Below, piece after piece: positions 1 to 7,335 of a stretch of DNA of 35,073 bases. Location: positions 1-35,073 of the IMG/VR virus record IMGVR_UViG_3300024346_000247; one strand, 5' to 3'. Origin of the DNA: a virus. The translations under genes were made by a program, and so were the position numbers. The stretch's first letter is position 1. The number at the start of each line of letters is the position of its first letter. The notes under the pieces were generated by a model, which was not told where the DNA came from, ran no database searches, and saw only the letters and a list, made by a program, of their open reading frames with translations.

Positions 1-116
1 TGACGAGCAATCATACGCTCAAAGAGACGAGCCTGGTTGTCGGCCTGTGCCGCAATCATCTTCATTACGAAGCCGCTTACGCCCCCGCCTAGCATTGCTA
101 ATAGTTCTGGTGTCAT
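1..116 (-). CDS. Small membrane-associated protein, partial at the left edge
   Basis: An ATG at 116 opens a frame that runs off the left edge. The visible 38 residues start MTPELLAMLGGGVSGFVMKM and continue with a polar stretch rich in Q, N and R (AAQADNQARLFERMIAR). The pattern is a short Gly-rich hydrophobic helix followed by an amphipathic helix. It starts 1 nt after the stop of the holin-like gene (118-285). The frame is too short for a family call. Its position next to a single-pass membrane protein suggests a lysis or membrane role, but this is inference only. The C-terminus is not in the window. Confidence 0.6.
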   Translation of the reverse strand, partial: MTPELLAMLGGGVSGFVMKMIAAQADNQARLFERMIAR

Positions 117-117
117 A

Positions 118-285
118 TTAATCCTTATCTCGGAGTTCCTTGATTACCTTGACTGCTGATGCAGTCATATAGACTAGAGTAGCAAGACCCACAACTAGAC
201 CTAGAAGTTCGTTAATGTGACCCAGTTCGATAGTAGCGATGAAGCCCCCTGTTCCTATGGTTGATTTGTAAATAATGTCGTGCAT
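118..285 (-). CDS. Holin-like single-pass membrane protein, 55 aa
   Basis: This 55-codon frame encodes one clear membrane helix at about residues 27-46 (ELLGLVVGLATLVYMTASAV), preceded by a short N-terminus with glycines and followed by a charged tail (KVIKELRDKD). One hydrophobic helix with a charged C-terminus fits class III or T7-type holins, which make the membrane holes that release endolysin. The gene lies in the late operon between a beta-rich virion-like gene and the partial membrane gene, a common place for holins. No family signature is decisive, and an inner-membrane protein of other function is possible. Confidence 0.55.
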   Translation of the reverse strand: MHDIIYKSTIGTGGFIATIELGHINELLGLVVGLATLVYMTASAVKVIKELRDKD

Positions 286-291
286 CGTTAT

Positions 292-1014
292 TTAACTGAA
301 GGTAACATTAAACTCAATGCTGTGGAGTCCGTAAGAAGTATTATCAGCACCCGTTATTCCAATAGTGAAACTTCCTGCTATGCCAGCACCTACACCCTGA
401 ATTGTTACATCCTGTGTTCCAAAGTCATCAAATTTAACAATGTTAGTTCCGCCTAGTTGAGGAGTATAGTTAGCTGTGCCAGAAGAAAAATCCGTTAATA
501 CCATAGAAGGTTTTTGATTTACAGGCACGAAACCAGCTCGTGTAACACGAATACTTTTTACGATAAAAGAAAATTCAGGATCTAAGTCACGCACCTCGAA
601 AGTAATCTTCTCCGTTTCATTACCAGAAAGTATGTCTATCTTACCTGGATTTCCGCCATTGATACCTACACTATCTTCAGTGCTACCTCCTTGAATAGTG
701 CTAGGAACCCCATTCCGACTGCCGAGTGCACGTACCTGAAAAGTGGCTGGACCCACAGCTTGCACAGTTCCTGTGTCATTAAAATTAGTAATATCGACAT
801 CAGTAGTTTGATTGGTCTTCGTTACGGTAAGCTCACAAACATTATTAGCTCCAAATGACAAATCGTGCCACAACTGACCCATCTGATATTCAGCTCCGCC
901 CAATACACTGGTTGCTCCGAAAAAACGCAGAGTTGTTGAAAATACTGGTGCAGGTGGTGGAGTAATAGAACTGGTCGATTTAGTATCCAGTGAACTCTTT
1001 AAGCTCAAGTACAT
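292..1014 (-). CDS. Beta-rich virion-like protein, 240 aa, function unknown
   Basis: I do not recognise the family. The sequence is rich in T, S, G, N and V with alternating beta-type patterns, lacks cysteine pairs and membrane segments, and has a Pro-rich spot near residues 19-23 (TPPPA). The last 90 residues (from about SMVLTDFSSGTANY to the C-terminal HSIEFNVTFS) look like repeated beta strands. Such composition is usual for head decoration proteins, head fibres or tail-spike parts. It starts 1 nt after the stop of the 85-aa gene (1016-1273), so the two are probably co-translated. Its place after the connector gene supports a virion role. Confidence 0.6.
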   Translation of the reverse strand: MYLSLKSSLDTKSTSSITPPPAPVFSTTLRFFGATSVLGGAEYQMGQLWHDLSFGANNVCELTVTKTNQTTDVDITNFNDTGTVQAVGPATFQVRALGSRNGVPSTIQGGSTEDSVGINGGNPGKIDILSGNETEKITFEVRDLDPEFSFIVKSIRVTRAGFVPVNQKPSMVLTDFSSGTANYTPQLGGTNIVKFDDFGTQDVTIQGVGAGIAGSFTIGITGADNTSYGLHSIEFNVTFS

Positions 1015-1015
1015 A

Positions 1016-1273
1016 CTAGTACTTGTGAGCTACCACAACTCCAGTTGTAATCGTGAAGGCACTGAACTGACCATACAGTACGGTTCCCGCTGCAATAGTA
1101 ATGCCTTGCAGGTTGGAAATGCCATCTACATTACTAGCAACTAATGCTGAAAAGATAGTGTCGTTAATCATTTGCAACGCTCCATAGCGTTGACCAGTTG
1201 TAGATCCACCAGAAGTAAAAGCTTCTGATCCAACTGAGGAAAATTCTAGGGTATTGTTTCTGGATGAACTCAT
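1016..1273 (-). CDS. Small Ser/Thr/Gly-rich protein, 85 aa, possible decoration protein
   Basis: The product begins MSSSRNNTLEFSSVGSEAF and ends with alternating small and hydrophobic residues (GTVLYGQFSAFTITTGVVVA), a beta-sheet pattern. It has no cysteine or membrane helix. It may decorate the capsid or join the head-tail interface, judged only by composition and by its position directly after the connector gene. A perfect extended -10 box (TGCTATAAT, 1280-1288 on the minus strand) lies just upstream, with 6 nt between the -10 hexamer and the ATG. The gene may therefore have its own promoter and a leaderless message. Confidence 0.6.
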   Translation of the reverse strand: MSSSRNNTLEFSSVGSEAFTSGGSTTGQRYGALQMINDTIFSALVASNVDGISNLQGITIAAGTVLYGQFSAFTITTGVVVAHKY

Positions 1274-1279
1274 AATTGT

Positions 1280-1288
1280 ATTATAGCA
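1280..1288 (-). promoter_or_regulatory. Candidate extended -10 promoter ahead of the 85-aa gene
   Basis: On the minus strand the sequence reads TGCTATAAT, a perfect extended -10 element. The TATAAT hexamer (1280-1285) ends 6 nt before the ATG at 1273. No good -35 hexamer is visible 16-18 nt upstream, which is usual for extended -10 promoters. The same nonamer occurs upstream of the scaffold gene (4427-4435), supporting a shared late-booster role. Confidence 0.45.
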
Positions 1289-1294
1289 CAGGTG

Positions 1295-1903
1295 CTATCT
1301 TGATTGACGGTTTACGTAAGTTGAAAACTTCTGGTTAATTGTATTGTTATTTGAACGCAGGTCAATCTTCTCTAGCTCTAGGGCAAGGTAAGTTCCCGCA
1401 ACTTGTTCTTCCGTCATAGCCTTGTCAGTCTGGCCATCCATCCGTAGGAAGTCAGCATATGCAGCGTGCGCTAGGTAGAAGAAAAACTCATAAGGAATAT
1501 CTGTGGATTCCTCGGTAAAGGTAGGTAGTTCTTTTTGATAGTTTACAAATGCAGAAGTTGAATCCGTTGTAACTATATTTAGGATGTGCGCTCCATTTGA
1601 ATCAACATAGAACTCGTACTCTAGTACTGAGTTCCGTAAAAAGGGTTGACTACGATAGATACGCTGAAAGTCAGAAATAGTATCAAGGCCAGTCTGCGCA
1701 TAGGGCACAAGTCCATCTGTACCAAGCGTACGCTCTTCTCCAATGACTAGGTACCTGGGCCAGCTAGGGCTAGTCCGATACGCTTCAAATGCTCGTCGAT
1801 TGACGAACTGTAAAATATTAAGCTTCTCCTCTGCGGTGAAACTACCTACACCCGAAAGTGCTTGCACTAAATTATATAAATCGCTGTAGGTTTTTGTCTG
1901 CAT
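1295..1903 (-). CDS. Head-tail connector (adaptor) protein, 202 aa
   Basis: The N-terminus (YSDLYNLVQALSGV, then FTAEEKLNILQFVNRRAFEAY) is an alpha-helical stretch typical of phage connector or adaptor proteins of the T7 gp11 / P22 gp4 type, which bind beneath the portal ring and join it to the tail. The middle is beta-rich, and the C-terminal part is again helical (FFFYLAHAAYADFLRMDGQ, EEQVAGTYLALELEKI). Length, fold pattern and position after the capsid gene all agree. Its ATG overlaps the stop of the upstream 101-aa gene (TAATG at 1901-1905), so translation is probably coupled. The exact family is an inference from pattern. Confidence 0.6.
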   Translation of the reverse strand: MQTKTYSDLYNLVQALSGVGSFTAEEKLNILQFVNRRAFEAYRTSPSWPRYLVIGEERTLGTDGLVPYAQTGLDTISDFQRIYRSQPFLRNSVLEYEFYVDSNGAHILNIVTTDSTSAFVNYQKELPTFTEESTDIPYEFFFYLAHAAYADFLRMDGQTDKAMTEEQVAGTYLALELEKIDLRSNNNTINQKFSTYVNRQSR

Positions 1904-2208
1904 TATAGCTTGTTTGGCGTAAGGTCTGAGAAATTCTTTTGGAAGTAAGTCAGGAACTCCTTGGAGTGCACTGTCTCTTGTCCATATTTTTTAATAAGTC
2001 GGAAGTACTCACGGTGCGGAATAGTTGCAACGCAACGTCCTAATACAGGATGCACCTTGCCTTTTTCTGCTGTAGCTTCTTTACGAGCCTGATTGACACG
2101 GGCCGCTTCAGTCTGTTTCTCTAGGGCAAATCCGTTCTTGATTTCGTTCATAAATGCAGCATCTATCTCTGCATCAGAATAAGTAGTTTCTTTTGTAATT
2201 ACTTCCAT
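1903..2208 (-). CDS. Hypothetical protein, 101 aa, late operon
   Basis: I do not recognise it. The first 50 residues are helical and charged (AEIDAAFMNEIKNGFALEKQ, then ARVNQARKEATAEKG). The second half holds HPVLGRCVATIPHREYFRLI and a basic-aromatic helix (FLTYFQKNFSDL). There is no membrane helix. It is the first gene after the terminator that follows the major capsid gene and is coupled to the connector gene by a TAATG overlap. A head-completion or small virion role is plausible from position only. The leader upstream of its ATG is A/T-rich with no Shine-Dalgarno. Confidence 0.6.
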   Translation of the reverse strand: MEVITKETTYSDAEIDAAFMNEIKNGFALEKQTEAARVNQARKEATAEKGKVHPVLGRCVATIPHREYFRLIKKYGQETVHSKEFLTYFQKNFSDLTPNKL

Positions 2209-2222
2209 ATTAAAAATTAAAA

Positions 2223-2262
2223 TTAAAAAAAGGGAGAGGCTGGGATCGGACCAGCCCCTCCC
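2223..2262 (-). terminator. Intrinsic terminator after the major capsid gene
   Basis: On the minus strand a 12-bp stem (2251-2262 with 2232-2243, one G-U-type mismatch, 7-nt loop) is followed by seven T residues (2231-2225). It sits 18 nt past the capsid stop codon. Partial termination directly after the capsid gene is common in phages and lowers expression of the genes beyond it. Confidence 0.85.
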
Positions 2263-2279
2263 CTGAAATTTAATCAGGA

Positions 2280-3278
2280 TTACTGAGTGATCTTACCGTG
2301 AGCCTGTGGATGGTAAACACCCAAGGTCAAAGTGCAATCACAAAATCCACGCTCACCACCACCGAGATTAGGCAGACGGCTAGAACCCATAGGGATCAGC
2401 TCGTGTACACCGTAGTACTCAGGGTTAATAAGGTAACCATCGTTGTAGTCAGTACCGCCTGCAAGTGTAGCAGGAGCAGTGTCTGGGTTCATGTTGACGA
2501 TGGATACGATGCCGTGGTCGCTTTGGTAAAGCTCGACAGAGAGTTTGATCTCAGCCTTGTTACCATCGTAGTTGACAGCACGGATGTTTTCAGTTGCTCC
2601 AGCAGATACACGAGCGAAGTCAGCAATCGTACGACGAAGACCAGTGTCAGCAACAAGCATAAGGTTGTTGCTGCTACCAGTTTGACGATAGATCGAAGAG
2701 ATCATGTCGTTAAGTGCTTCTTCACCAAATGCACCTTGTGTGCTGATGTCATAGATCGAAGCAGCAGGTGTACGGAAGTTAGCAGGAACGTCGGTAGGAC
2801 CAGCAGAATCGATCCAGTCACCAAGACCACGAAGGCCGTAAGGTGTACCATTACCGTCTTCAATGCTGCGATCTTGTGTACCGATCAAGGTAGCTTCAAC
2901 GTCACGCTTAAGCTCACGAATGGCTTTAGCTTCAGCTTGTGCAACCTTGGCTGGGCCAACAGAGTCAACAGCTTCTTGGAGATCCGAAACACGGAAGTCA
3001 CGACGAAACTTTTGAACGTAGTTACCAAGACGAGCACGACCAGCGAACTGATCGGTGAATGTAGTAACGTCTGCACCTTCGTCTACACCAGCAGTACTGG
3101 GAGCAGAGAGAGCGTCTACGGTCCACTCAGTGAAAGTAGCACTGGAGCGTTTCTTAGAAGCAGATGATAGAACGGGAGTTTCTTCGGGAGCCAAGATGGT
3201 AAGTACATCTGTGAGGTCTTCACGATTAGAAACAGCGGAACCAGGATTACTGGTGTCGAATGTATTTGAGAATGCCAT
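2280..3278 (-). CDS. Major capsid protein, SU10/HK97-fold type, 332 aa
   Basis: The N-terminal region carries the pattern of the SU10-type major capsid family: DLTDVLTILAPEETPVLSSA, then TFTEWTVDALSAPS and a FAGRARLGNYVQKFRRDFRV segment. Next comes a long charged helix (QAEAKAIRELKRDVEATLIG, about residues 113-134), which would be the spine helix of the HK97 fold. Length fits the family. The gene follows the scaffold gene and is followed by a strong terminator, the usual capsid arrangement. No Shine-Dalgarno is seen; the leader is A/T-rich. I see no separate protease gene nearby, so the capsid may mature without cleavage. Confidence 0.88.
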   Translation of the reverse strand: MAFSNTFDTSNPGSAVSNREDLTDVLTILAPEETPVLSSASKKRSSATFTEWTVDALSAPSTAGVDEGADVTTFTDQFAGRARLGNYVQKFRRDFRVSDLQEAVDSVGPAKVAQAEAKAIRELKRDVEATLIGTQDRSIEDGNGTPYGLRGLGDWIDSAGPTDVPANFRTPAASIYDISTQGAFGEEALNDMISSIYRQTGSSNNLMLVADTGLRRTIADFARVSAGATENIRAVNYDGNKAEIKLSVELYQSDHGIVSIVNMNPDTAPATLAGGTDYNDGYLINPEYYGVHELIPMGSSRLPNLGGGERGFCDCTLTLGVYHPQAHGKITQ

Positions 3279-3296
3279 AATATTTTAGAATTTAAT

Positions 3297-4385
3297 TTAT
3301 CGGTTTTGTAATTGAAGTGTTCTGAGAGTAATGAAGTCACTCTTATCACCTGATTGCTTAAACTGAGCACTTAAGTTCTTGATTGATTTACTTGTACGAC
3401 TAGCAGGTTTTTCCGAACCAGCAGCACTAGGTGTAGAATTACTGCTAGGGTTAAGTCTTACATTAGACTTTGTACTCTTTACAGCTTTTCGACCATAGAT
3501 GCTATTAGCGGCGTGCGCTAGCAGGTAGGGCATTTGTGCTCTAACGTCAGGCGGAAGGTTAGCCATTAATGTATCAACCCTAGGGTCACCCATAATAGCT
3601 TGGTACTCACGCCGTGTATCGTTGTCTTCGCCCTGTAACCAAGGAAGCTCAGCTTCAGCTTGAGCAGTTAAGTGCTCCTGCATCTGTTTGCTTTGCTCTA
3701 TTGCTTGGATCTTTTCGAGGCGGTCAGGCAGGAACTTGTCACGGGCTTTACGTGCCTGCAATAAAGCATTGCGGACATCGGCCTTGGTCATTTCCTTGCC
3801 TTCGACTTCTGTGACTACGTCATCAGCTTCATATCCGTCTGCATTGAACATAATGTCCTCTGCCCATTCAATAACGTTACTAGCATCCGTTGCCTTAGAT
3901 TGTAGATCCTCAAGGGTTTCTACATTAGCAAATGGATTGTTGGTAACTTCTTTCTTTGGTGTAAGCGGATTGTTTTGCTCGGCAGAAAGTCGGGCTTCAA
4001 TTTGTTGAAGTTTTTCTTCTGCTGCCTTACGTTTAGCTGTGAGTTCTCCAAAGCGAGCTACTGCACGGCTGCCTAGCTTATCAGCTAGTTCCCGCAGTTC
4101 CACTTCGGACATATCATCTAAATCAATCTGAGAAAGAACTTGCTCATCTGATTCGGCTTCTGAAGTTTCGTCTTCAGTATCTTCTACTGACTCCTCAACT
4201 TCTTCTGCTTCTTCATTAGCAATTTCGTCGGTAACCTCTTCTTCAACCTCGGGAGCTTCTTGCTCTTTTGGTTGAGGCGTTGGCTGCCCTAAGCGTTGGA
4301 TCGCAAAATCCTCCGCTGTGATATTTGTCTTTTCCACTGTAGTATTGTCGGGTTCAGCGATTCCCGTTGTGACTTCTGTATTCAT
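3297..4385 (-). CDS. Scaffolding protein, 362 aa
   Basis: A very acidic N-terminal half (about residues 40-100 with long runs of E, D and V/A, for example EAPEVEEEVTDEIANEEAEE) leads into predicted coiled-coil helices (ELRELADKLGSRAVARFGEL, AEEKLQQIEARL). The C-terminal part has a Ser/Asn-rich linker and a basic end (SKSIKNLSAQFKQSGDKSDF). This charge layout, acidic N-terminus and basic C-terminal helix, is typical of phage scaffolding proteins that guide capsid assembly. It lies directly upstream of the capsid gene in the same direction. A candidate extended -10 promoter stands 41 nt upstream. Confidence 0.8.
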   Translation of the reverse strand: MNTEVTTGIAEPDNTTVEKTNITAEDFAIQRLGQPTPQPKEQEAPEVEEEVTDEIANEEAEEVEESVEDTEDETSEAESDEQVLSQIDLDDMSEVELRELADKLGSRAVARFGELTAKRKAAEEKLQQIEARLSAEQNNPLTPKKEVTNNPFANVETLEDLQSKATDASNVIEWAEDIMFNADGYEADDVVTEVEGKEMTKADVRNALLQARKARDKFLPDRLEKIQAIEQSKQMQEHLTAQAEAELPWLQGEDNDTRREYQAIMGDPRVDTLMANLPPDVRAQMPYLLAHAANSIYGRKAVKSTKSNVRLNPSSNSTPSAAGSEKPASRTSKSIKNLSAQFKQSGDKSDFITLRTLQLQNR

Positions 4386-4426
4386 ATATTTCCACTCTTC
4401 AACGCCGAGCGATAGCTATGTTTTGC

Positions 4427-4455
4427 ATTATAGCATACTAAATGTATGCTATGAA
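4427..4455 (-). promoter_or_regulatory. Candidate promoter for scaffold and capsid genes, with inverted repeat
   Basis: On the minus strand TGCTATAAT (4427-4435) is a perfect extended -10 box; the hexamer TTCATA (4450-4455) stands 17 nt upstream as a 4/6 match to TTGACA. The spacer overlaps a perfect 9-bp inverted repeat (4430-4438 and 4444-4452, 5-nt loop), which could be an operator or simply an RNA hairpin. A promoter here would boost expression of the two most needed head proteins. Confidence 0.5.
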
Positions 4456-4456
4456 A

Positions 4457-4663
4457 TTATTCACTGGACGAAGTCTCTGCCCAGTCGGCCATTGTAATAA
4501 TCTGATCGTAGCTTAGTATGCGACCTGATAACTGCTGTAGCTTATCAGTGGGAACCTCGTGCATTTCTGCGATGCACTCTTCCCGCATCTGTTTGATTAG
4601 ATCAATAAAGCGGTTAAACGAATCGTGCCGCTTTAAATGTTCAATGTCTTTTTGAATTGTCAT
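4457..4663 (-). CDS. Small conserved-looking protein between portal and scaffold, 68 aa
   Basis: The product is helical and charged: FNRFIDLIKQMREECIAEMH, then VPTDKLQQLSGRILSYDQII and ADWAE at the end. I recall small proteins of this pattern between portal and scaffold genes of many podoviruses, but know no assigned function. It starts 1 nt after the portal stop codon and ends just before the scaffold promoter. The ATG is preceded by ATACTAAT, the same octamer that precedes the gene starting at 7334. A minor head-assembly factor is the likely role by position. Confidence 0.65.
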   Translation of the reverse strand: MTIQKDIEHLKRHDSFNRFIDLIKQMREECIAEMHEVPTDKLQQLSGRILSYDQIITMADWAETSSSE

Positions 4664-4664
4664 A

Positions 4665-6761
4665 TTAGTATTGTGGCATATCCTGGGTGCCTACTTCTCC
4701 CATTTGTGCTGGAGTTGTACCAATGCGGCCAATCTCAGCGTTCTGCATTTGTTGCATCTGGAACTGATACTGACCTGCGTACTTTTGCAGGCGACCCGCA
4801 AAGGCTTCGTCACTCTGTAGCTTTTCCTGGATGTCAGGCTGTTGACCGTATTGTTCAAGGACTTGCATGGCAATCTGACCACCGCTTGGACGTGCAGGCA
4901 TTTCAATGCCAGCATAGATCTTAGTGAGATCATCGGTTACGTCCTTGACTACCTGCTGCTGTGCGTCCTCTACAGGAGTCAAAACAGAATCCGCTAGGAT
5001 TGGGTCAATGGCTCCAGCCATTACAGATAGTAGTTTGTCTACGTCGATACGACCATTGCGATCCAGTTGCAGTAGCGCAGTCATCTGAGCTAACTTAACT
5101 TCCTGAGACTTAGGATCTGTGTTCAGTACATCGTAGTTAATAGTAATATCAAAGTTTGCATCAGGGTCACCTCGGTCCATTACCTGTGGATCAGGGATAC
5201 CAGTTACACGGAAGAATACTTCGTCTGGTCCAAAACGCTGGAAGCAGCGATACGCCATACGCATAACCTCTGCGTTGTGCTGCAAAAACTTGTCTACCAA
5301 GAACTGCTTGCGTACACTGGAGATCTGATCGGCTTCATCTAGTCCAACTAGGCGGTCAGCCAGAGCTTCCAGGGTTTGCTCAATTTCAATTGAGCCAACA
5401 GGAGCTGGGGGCGTAGGAGCAAAGTCCAGATCACCTTTACGGCGATAAGGGATCATACGACCTGGACCCCAGTCACTTGGTGCCTGTCCTACTGGGTGCA
5501 GGATAGGAGGAAGTGTAGCTAGGCTGTTGCGATCAATACGGGAGTCACGCTCTACCTTTACTTGGTTCTGGATACCACGAAGGATATCTGGGACTGTAGT
5601 TGTATCGTATAGACGCTTGCTGTCTTCTGACAGCTTTGTAACTACAACTGGGTAGTCCTCGTAGCCATTAAGCAGTTCACGCTTTGCGTATGCAGGGGCT
5701 TCATTGTTTTCACCACTGTAATCCTTATGGAACACAGTGCAGTAGATACCCTCTGAACCATCTTCAGGATCGACCAACCGCTGGTACGCATACACGATTT
5801 CTATTAGTTCATTCGCCTCGTAGGCGTTATCGGTCAAGCTAGTACTGCGGCGGCCTTCCTGTTCTCTTTCTACACTATCTATATTAACACCTCTGTAGTG
5901 CTCGATAATATATTCAACGAAATCAGGGTCCCATCCTGCGGTTGCTACCTTGTTCTCAAGTTCTTGAGCCGTATAAAAAGTTTTCCAAAAGCAGTAAGGT
6001 GCACGCTGCGGATCTGTAACATAAGCAGGGAAAAAGAAATCCCCGTCTGGTGCTAGTGTCTTAATTTCTGGTGCATCAATCTGACGGCGAACTGTAGGAA
6101 GCTCCGCTTCCCCAAACTTTCGTAGATCCTTGAGTGCTTTCTTTGCTCGCTTATCTGTTACACCATCAAAGACGTTTTGAAGCATGAACACTAGTTCATC
6201 GTCATTCTCTCCTGACTGCACAGCCCCAAAAATATTTGGGTCTAGCTCTGCAATCTGCTCAAGTGTAAGCTTCTGTAGGAACTGACGGTCTTCTGAATGC
6301 CAGCCCACGTAAGTGATAAGTAGACCACGCTCAAGTAAGTAGTTGGCACCTAGTTCCATTTCACGCTTGTAGCGAGGGATGTAACCACTTGTTACCATCC
6401 ACTTAAGGAAGGAAGATACAATCTCTGCCCGTGCTACGTCATTGGACTCCACTGGATAGGCACGAATGTTTGAGCGATTTAATGAAGATACAAACAAAGA
6501 TACCAGTCGGGTAATACGCTCGTCGATAACGTGGCTCTCTGTGTCTGATGCTCCCTCCCAAGGGAAGGCATCTGCTCCGTGCTTGCGGTGATCACGGCTT
6601 TTACCTGGCCACCAGTTGCGGCGATCATCGTAGCTAGTACGGCATAAATCAAAATAAGCTTCTAATTCATTGACGGTTTGGTCGTAGGCATTGCGTAAAG
6701 CGGAAATGTCTGGCGAATCCTCAACGTACGTCAAAGCTTCAAAGGTAGATTTATTTTGCAT
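4665..6761 (-). CDS. Portal protein, P22-like, 698 aa
   Basis: The N-terminal part contains the typical portal motif FPWEGASDTESHVIDERITR (about residues 64-83) followed by IRAYPVESNDVARAEIVSSF and YKREMELGANYLLERGLLIT. This matches P22-type portal proteins, which form the dodecameric channel for DNA packaging and ejection. The C-terminal third is helical and Q-rich (QMQQMQNAEIGRIG), like the barrel region of the family. Length of about 700 aa is normal for that family. It lies between TerL and the scaffold/capsid genes as expected. The start overlaps the end of the 68-aa gene 6751-6957 by 11 nt. Confidence 0.9.
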   Translation of the reverse strand: MQNKSTFEALTYVEDSPDISALRNAYDQTVNELEAYFDLCRTSYDDRRNWWPGKSRDHRKHGADAFPWEGASDTESHVIDERITRLVSLFVSSLNRSNIRAYPVESNDVARAEIVSSFLKWMVTSGYIPRYKREMELGANYLLERGLLITYVGWHSEDRQFLQKLTLEQIAELDPNIFGAVQSGENDDELVFMLQNVFDGVTDKRAKKALKDLRKFGEAELPTVRRQIDAPEIKTLAPDGDFFFPAYVTDPQRAPYCFWKTFYTAQELENKVATAGWDPDFVEYIIEHYRGVNIDSVEREQEGRRSTSLTDNAYEANELIEIVYAYQRLVDPEDGSEGIYCTVFHKDYSGENNEAPAYAKRELLNGYEDYPVVVTKLSEDSKRLYDTTTVPDILRGIQNQVKVERDSRIDRNSLATLPPILHPVGQAPSDWGPGRMIPYRRKGDLDFAPTPPAPVGSIEIEQTLEALADRLVGLDEADQISSVRKQFLVDKFLQHNAEVMRMAYRCFQRFGPDEVFFRVTGIPDPQVMDRGDPDANFDITINYDVLNTDPKSQEVKLAQMTALLQLDRNGRIDVDKLLSVMAGAIDPILADSVLTPVEDAQQQVVKDVTDDLTKIYAGIEMPARPSGGQIAMQVLEQYGQQPDIQEKLQSDEAFAGRLQKYAGQYQFQMQQMQNAEIGRIGTTPAQMGEVGTQDMPQY

Positions 6762-6957
6762 TTAATTGTTTTTTTACTGATTTACTTATGTCGTGGATAT
6801 GTCCCTTGTAAACTCCAATTTTATCACATAATTCCTGTGGACGCATTGGTTTGTCAATCTGATGCCTAACATAACGATTAAGGTACTCCCAGCCAGCAAG
6901 TCTGTTGACCTGCTCGTCGATCCATTTTGGATCTAAAGTTATGTCATCCTCTTCCAT
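6751..6957 (-). CDS. Hypothetical protein with possible helix-turn-helix, 68 aa
   Basis: I do not recognise it. The C-terminal half (PMRPQELCDKIGVYKGHIHD, then ISKSVKKQLNAK) has the spacing of a helix-turn-helix, with a basic last helix. The N-terminus is acidic (MEEDDITLDPKWIDEQ). It lies two genes after TerL and overlaps the portal start by 11 nt, so it is translated with the portal. It could be a small regulator or packaging helper. The helix-turn-helix reading is by eye and weak. Confidence 0.55.
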   Translation of the reverse strand: MEEDDITLDPKWIDEQVNRLAGWEYLNRYVRHQIDKPMRPQELCDKIGVYKGHIHDISKSVKKQLNAK

Positions 6958-6959
6958 TT

Positions 6960-7334
6960 TTATTTAACATAGCGATACGATGTACCTACATTGTCAGTAA
7001 TAACCTCTACGTTTACGTTCTTTCCAGGAAGTAAATGATTCTCAAGTTTCCTTGGGATAACCACTGGTACTTTCTTTTTAATTTCCTTGATGTAGACATA
7101 CAGGTAACTTCTGTTTGGAGCCTTTGAGTGCACGACTCCACGAAGGATCTTGGGCGTAAGCTCAGGAATGTCAATTGCTTTCTCAAGCATTGCCTGTCCC
7201 TCTTCGTTGATCCATCGTCCCTTGCCAACTCCAGTGACTGTATCCGATGGTAGTTTACTTTCTACTAGCCCCGAAAGGTATTCTAGTTCTAGGTTATTCT
7301 CTTTGGCAATTATTGTTAATCTTTTCTTGGGCAT
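6960..7334 (-). CDS. Possible DNA-binding protein, 124 aa
   Basis: The first 50 residues (RLTIIAKENNLELEYLSGLV, later GKGRWINEEGQAMLEKA) resemble a MerR/excisionase-type winged helix pattern. The remainder is basic and beta-rich (YLYVYIKEIKKKVPVVIPRK, VNVEVITDNVGTSYRYVK). It has one of the few canonical Shine-Dalgarno sequences in the window: GGAGG (7343-7347) 8 nt before the ATG. The gene sits directly after TerL. A role in packaging control is possible, but the function is unknown. Confidence 0.6.
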   Translation of the reverse strand: MPKKRLTIIAKENNLELEYLSGLVESKLPSDTVTGVGKGRWINEEGQAMLEKAIDIPELTPKILRGVVHSKAPNRSYLYVYIKEIKKKVPVVIPRKLENHLLPGKNVNVEVITDNVGTSYRYVK

Positions 7335-7335
7335 A

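Noticed and set aside
2298-3167. 289-aa open frame on the plus strand opposite the major capsid gene
   Set aside because: It mirrors the capsid codons, has an unnatural composition (long V/T/S/R stretches), no leader, and the opposite strand encodes a clear capsid protein.
3614-4008. Plus-strand frames opposite the scaffold gene
   Set aside because: They are shadows of the coiled-coil coding sequence; no start signals.
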